A stretch of DNA of 64,000 nucleotides. It comes from Humulus lupulus (lineage: Eukaryota > Streptophyta > Magnoliopsida > Rosales > Cannabaceae). The notes beneath the pieces were generated by a model. The model was not told the DNA's origin. It was given only the letters and a program-made list of their open reading frames with translations, and searched no databases. This document shows, piece after piece, positions 59,618 through 64,000 of the stretch. Within the stretch, counting starts at the first letter, position 1; every line of letters starts with the position of its first letter. A program made the position numbers and the translations under genes. The stretch lies in contig NC_084802.1 of NCBI RefSeq assembly GCF_963169125.1, forward strand, positions 115,448,903 through 115,512,902, in the 5' to 3' direction.

Positions 59618-61557
59618 AGTAGCTGGTTCTGAGTTTTCACATCACTAGCAATGGTTAGAGCATAGGCAATGTAATCAGCAAAACCATACCTGGCTGGTGC
59701 TCTTGTTTCTCTTCTAATTCTATCTCTGGCCAGTTGGTAATTGTCGAGAGAGCCTTCTTGTGCTTGATCATCTTCACCAAATGATTCTAAGTTGCATTCT
59801 TGAGCTGGTCTCCCCTCATCTGATCTCATCTCCACTTGAACTTGTCTTGCCTCTAAACCAGGTTCAGATCTATTTCCATGCTTCATAGCCATCACCTTCT
59901 CATTAAAAACCACATCCCTGCTCACTATGCACTTCTTGAACCCATCTTCTAAGCACCATAGCTTGTATCGTTTAACACCATCAGGATACCCCAGAAACAT
60001 GCATTTAATTGCTCTAGGCTGTAACTTGTCTTGTCTTACATGAGCATATGCAGTGCAACCAAAAATCTTCAAGTTGTCTACATTCGGTGCTTGACCTGTC
60101 CACATCTCCTGTGGAGTTTTGAACTTGATTGTTGTATATGGACTTCTGTTAATCAAGTAGCAAGCTGTTTTGACAGCTTCTCCCCAAAATTTTCTCTCCA
60201 AACTAGCTCCTTTCAGCATACATCTGACTCTCTCAATGAGGGTTCTGTTCATTCTCTCAGCTAATCCATTTTGTTGAGGTGTTCTTGGTGCCGATTTGTG
60301 TCTTCCAATTCCAGCCTCTCTGCAAAAAATTGAGACTTCATTTGAACAGAATTCTAAACCATTGTCTGTCCTTAATTTCTTGATTCTCTTTCCAGTTTGA
60401 TTTTCGACCAATGTCTTCCAGTCTTTAAATGTCTTGAAAGCCTCATCTTTTGATTTTAGCAAGTGTATCCAAACCTTCCATGAGTAATCATCAACTATAC
60501 TCAGGAAGTAGTTTGCTCCTCCTAAACTTGACACCTTGGAAGGACCCCAGAGATCTGCGTGAATGTATCCCAGTGGTTCTCTGGTATTGTGTATGCCAGT
60601 TTTGAACTTAAATCTACAACTTTTGCCATACACACATTCCTCACAGAATTCAAGTTCACCACTTAGTTTGCCTTTGAGAATGCCTTGTCTTTCCAGTTCA
60701 GTTAGACCCCTTTGACTAACATGACCAAGTCTTAGGTGCCATAATCTTGTTTTATCAAGTCCTTGTTCTGATGTAACGGTGTTAACACAGCCAGTTACTG
60801 TTTCACCATTCAAGAAATAAAGACCATTTCTGAATTCTCCTTTCATAACTACAACAGACCCTTTCATCACCTTCAAGAACTTGTCATCAATTTTAACAGT
60901 ACAACCTCTCTCAGTCAAGACTCCAATTGACAGCAAGTTTCTCTTGAGATCAGGGACATACCTCACATTTTGCACCTTTCGTTTAACTCCATCATGCAGC
61001 TTGAAAATGATAGTACCAATTCCACGAATAGTACATGCCTTGTTGTCCCCAAGGAGTACAGTTCCACCCTTCTTTTCCTCTAGATCACAGAACAGATCCT
61101 TGTTGGGACACATATGGAATGAGCATCCGGAATCAAGAACCCAATCATGACCTGAATCCATATTTGAGGCCACTAACACTTCTGTGGATTCATAGCCATC
61201 TGTTACTATGTCAGCTTCTCCTCTTCCTTTGTTCTTGTAATTTTCTTTCTTGAGTTTGGCTTTCAAAGCCAAGCATTCATCTCTGAAATGGCCCTCCTTC
61301 TTACAGTAGTAGCATTTCTTGTCTGTAATGCCTTTGGGATCACCTTTTGAATTGGACTTTGGCTTATGATTCCCTTTGTAATTTCCCTTCTGGTTCTTAT
61401 TTTCTCTGTTCTGTGATTTTCCTCTAGCAAATAACCCTTCACCATTGTCATCTTGCTTGCCCTCTGTTCTCTTCTGTATCTCCTTAGAATTCAATGCAGC
61501 CTTCACTTCGGACATAGTCAGGGTCTCCTTGCCATAGAGCATTGTATCAACAAAGTG
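59602..61557 (-). pseudogene. Copia-2 gag C-terminus, protease and integrase
   Basis: 646-residue open frame. In order: zinc knuckle near residue 80 (CYYCKKEGHFRDEC, intact), protease active site WVLDSGCSFHMC near 61130, pre-integrase HHCC (LWHLRLGHVS, CEECVYGKSC) and the DDE core (YIHADLWGPS, LRTDNGLEFC, PQQNGLAERMNRTL), all with catalytic residues kept. The C-terminal GCTAYAHVRQ and CMFLGYPDGVKRY follow. It is joined to gag by a frameshift at 61555-61560 and to RT by another near 59617. Confidence 0.93.
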
Positions 61558-61558
61558 C

Positions 61559-62041
61559 TTAAGATCTCGGCAGAGAGCTCAGTAGAATGATTGCCTGATC
61601 TTCTTCTTCCATCTTCACACCAATATTGCAGAGATCGAGTATGATTTTGTTAAAATCATCTAAGTGTTTTCTCAGGTCCTTATTCTCATTCATCTTGAGA
61701 GTATACATCTTCTTCTTCAAGTATAGCTTATTAGCCAGGGACTTCTTCATGTATATGGAAACGAGTTTGTTCCATAATCCCAATGCCTTGTCTTCACTTG
61801 AGACTTCTCTCAAGACTTCATCACCTAAACTGAGAAGGATAGCACTATGTGCTTTGGTTTCAATTTCCTTCAGTTTCTTCTTGTCTTCTCCAATCTCCTT
61901 AATGGCTTCTTCATTAATGGCTTCTTCATCAATGGCTTCTGAAATTCCATTGTGTACCAGTAAAGCCTTCATCTTGATTCTCCATAACCCGAAATCATTG
62001 GTTCCATTGAACTTCTCAATCTCAAACTTCGCAGCGGACAT
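61559..62041 (-). pseudogene. Copia-2 gag N-terminal part
   Basis: Starts at the ATG at 62041 (MSAAKFEIEKFNGTNDFGLW), 55 bases after the primer site. It contains the Copia gag (UBN2-type) region: IYMKKSLANKLYLKKKMYTL, LRKHLDDFNKIILDL and EEDQAIILLSSLP. The frame stops at 61559, and the protein continues in another frame (DLKHFVDTMLYG), so a two-base change at the junction has split it. Two tandem copies of NEEAI-like codons near residue 42 are a small internal repeat. Confidence 0.92.
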
Positions 62042-62095
62042 CTTCTTGGTGATTCTTGAACCTTCGAACTTGAATCTTGATTTTGCTGAACCTGG

Positions 62096-62107
62096 GCTCT
62101 GGTACCA
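62096..62107 (-). promoter_or_regulatory. Copia-2 primer binding site
   Basis: Minus strand TGGTACCAGAGC, two bases after the 5' LTR end. It matches the initiator tRNA-Met complement TGGTATCAGAGC except for one base. Confidence 0.88.
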
Positions 62108-62109
62108 GT

Positions 62110-62428
62110 TGTTGTGATCGAATCAACAAGACTAATCAAGATACTTCAGCTCAATGAGTTATGTTCAATCACAGTAACAGCATAAGACAATGGACACTCA
62201 AAGATGAATATAAAAGATAGAACTTTATTGATAATATTCTGACTTTCAAGTACAAGAGAGTATAAACAAGACTTAGAGAAAAATGAACTGTACAAGGCAA
62301 TTTTAAACAAATGAATGAATAGCCTATATATACATTTCGGACTATTAACAGGAAAACAATCTTTTAACTGAATTAGCTATCAACTAACAATACATGTGAT
62401 GTGGCATGATTTAGATCACTTCTCAACA
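62110..62428 (-). mobile_element. Copia-2 5' LTR
   Basis: 319 bp, minus strand TGTTGAGAAGTG to GATCACAACA, followed outward by the duplication GTTTT. The TATA box is shared with the other LTR. Confidence 0.92.
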
Positions 62429-63082
62429 GTTTTTTTGATGGTTCAGTTTGGTCGGATCGTTCAATTTTAATGGTTTGGTTACGATTTCTAATTTTTTAAA
62501 ACTGATTAAACCAGACCAGATCGTGATTTTTTCTATAAAAAAAAATTAGAAATAATAGTTCAAAGGTTTGAACCCCTACACTTCAGTTAATATAAAGTCT
62601 ACCAAATCATCCAAGCCAAACAAATTTAATTATTTATGATATGTTTTTAGTAGTATTTAATACATGCATAAGTTTTTAAAACTAAAAAAAAAATGTAAAG
62701 TCTCATATTATTTAGAAAGTTAACATTTCTTTTTCTCACTTCTATAAAATGATTCAAAATACTTAAACTTACAACAACAAAGACAATAAGCTTCTTGTAG
62801 ACTTTTATGGTCTTAAAAGTAAAGCTAAAATTATTATTATTTAAATACAATTATTTAGTTAATTATTTTATAATAAAAAAAAATTTAATTTTAATAATTT
62901 GATTATATGGTTAAAACCAAACCACACCAAACCGTTTATATATGGTTTGGTTTGGTTTGGTTTTTTAATTTTAATGGTTTGGTTTGGTTTAGTTTTTCAT
63001 TTTGAAAAAACCGCATGAGCGATTTGGTTTAAAAATTCTTCTAAACCGCACCAAACCAAACTATGTACACCCATATCGTCCA

Positions 63083-64000
63083 TAAGTAAACTATTTAGTG
63101 TTTACGGTTAAGGACAAGGGGAAATTGTTAGTGTATTTTGCCCACGTATTAATTGAATTTCCTTTTTTATATTTGCATGAAAAAGTATCCATTAAATTTG
63201 TTATGAGTAAAGTTGAAGAGATGTGATGATCACGTGAGTAATATAGTTATGAAGAAGATTGCGTTATTTTCAAGAATAATATCAAAACACGCGTTTTACT
63301 AAATGCCTGTCTTGGTGAAGAGTCTTGCGAGAAAAAACAAAGAGGCAGAGGCTCGAGCCACTAAGAGGAGGAAAACGTCCTTACGAGGCAAGAAGAGTCG
63401 GTTGCAATTGAACAGGAAAAGGAACTTGAAAAGGACTCTTGGACCAATGGATAGTGATAAGTTATTCTAAACCTTTTGTTTATTCTTTCCACTATAAATA
63501 GTAAACTTTTGCCATTGATGGAGTTTTTCAGAGTCTTTGCTATACTATTGCTCTATCTAAATCTAGAGAGAAAGAGAACTAACTTAAGCATCACAGAGTT
63601 TTCTTGCACGTACCACTATTTGTTTATGTTAAAGTTATGTTACACGAAGTGTATGTCCCAAAAGTTGATTTAGTCAACAAGGAATACATGACAGGGCATA
63701 GTGAAGATTGATAAAGATTCAATGTGATAGTTTCCATTTTTGAAAACAAATATTGCTTGGATGATTTGGTCCGAACAATAAGTAGCTTGAATTTTTTTGT
63801 AAAGAAAAACTTAGAAATGAGATTCACCTATAGTTTTCGATCCATCTGTTTGGTCCCCAGAAAATCTGGAAGGAAAGGACTGTACAGAAATGAGCTTGAA
63901 CAATGATGATACAAACGAAATCTTCAAGGAATCCTTCAGATTGGCTGAGCTTGACAGTGGCGAAGAATAAGAAATGAGCTTCACTTAGTATCATGACATA
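63083..64000 (+). mobile_element. 3' end and LTR start of another Copia element
   Basis: AAGGACAAGGGGAAAT (63111-63125), a polypurine tract, is followed by TGTTAGTGTATTTTGCCC, a Copia-style LTR start at 63126. A TATA box (CACTATAAATAG) lies at 63490-63501. GCATCACAGAGTTTTCTTGCA near 63589 resembles the R-U5 part of many plant Copia LTRs. The LTR end and flank are not identified, and the sequence up to 64000 has no supported gene. Confidence 0.5.

Larger units (their letters stand above)
57664..62428 (-). mobile_element. Copia-2: nearly intact Ty1-copia element, minus strand
   Basis: 4765 bp, flanked by GTTTT at 57659-57663 and 62429-62433 (perfect). LTRs of 319 bp (62110-62428, 5') and 337 bp (57664-58000, 3') differ by six substitutions counted by eye, all transitions, and one 18-bp insertion in the left copy. 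Primer site, gag, protease, integrase, RT, RNase H and polypurine tract are all present in Copia order. Only two frameshifts are seen, so it is the youngest complete element here. The short LTRs and gag type suggest a Tork- or Ale-like lineage; this is tentative. Confidence 0.93.
57592..63072. mobile_element. MITE-like GGTTTGG-rich element, split by Copia-2
   Basis: Left end AGGTGTTCATATAAACCGC (57592), right end the inverse of GGGTGTACATAGTTTGG (63072). Without Copia-2 and its duplication it is about 711 bp. The right half has runs of GGTTTGGTTTGG and their inverse. These features recall common plant non-autonomous DNA elements with GGGTGTACA-type ends. I found no clear outer duplication. 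Confidence 0.5.

Noticed and set aside
1..64000. tRNA or rRNA genes.
   Set aside because: The only tRNA-like words found are primer binding sites next to LTR ends; no full cloverleaf or rRNA sequence was recognised by eye.

Overview
The window looks like a block of repeat-rich plant nuclear genome, most likely from a eudicot. Almost all of it is made of LTR retrotransposons of plant Ty1-copia and Ty3-gypsy lineages, nested inside one another, with a few MITE-like elements. There are no bacterial gene arrays, ribosome binding sites or operons. I found no ordinary host gene I would defend. The only gene-like locus not clearly inside a retrotransposon (about 53.1-57.3 kb, minus strand) belongs to a plant mobile-element-associated family. 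The species cannot be named from this sequence.

Layout. (1) 1-6301 and 20681-about 21385: a decayed + strand Copia element (Copia-1), with long leader, gag, protease, integrase, RT-RNase H, PPT and 3' LTR. (2) 6302-20675: a complete Tat/Retand-type Gypsy element (Gypsy-1) inserted in the Copia-1 3' LTR, with TSD AATAT and two 753-bp LTRs. Its 5' LTR is split by a 1902-bp solo LTR (TSD ATGAG). Behind gag-pol it carries a 119-bp tandem array and a spliced-looking antisense gene with its own TATA box. (3) 21.4-23.6 kb: broken Gypsy protease/RT pieces. (4) 23.6-32.7 kb: LTRs of one Gypsy family (starts TGTAACG, ends TTACA) in both orientations, one nested in another, plus a minus-strand gag with PBS. 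(5) 32.7-40.0 kb: LTR edges, two LTRs of a further Tat-like family (each with its own tandem array) and a minus-strand gag. (6) 40.0-50.8 kb: a minus-strand Copia element (Copia-3; LTR, PBS and long leader), interrupted by a TGTAACG-family LTR at 40418 and by a nested pair at 43121-47677; its LTR carries a MITE. (7) 50.8-57.3 kb: unassigned sequence, then the minus-strand locus resembling the 'putative gypsy type transposon' (Transposase_28) family, with an LTR in an intron-like gap. (8) 57.6-63.1 kb: a GGTTTGG-rich MITE-like element split by a young, nearly intact minus-strand Copia element (Copia-2; TSD GTTTT). (9) 63.1-64.0 kb: the PPT and start of the LTR of another Copia element.

How the parts relate. 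The order of events can be read from target-site duplications: Copia-1, then Gypsy-1, then the solo LTR; likewise Copia-3, then the forward LTR at 43121, then the reverse LTR at 43862. Decay is dominated by C-to-T type changes: the in-frame stops of Gypsy-1 and of its antisense gene are nearly all explained by CAG to TAG or CGA to TGA, which fits heavy CG/CHG methylation.
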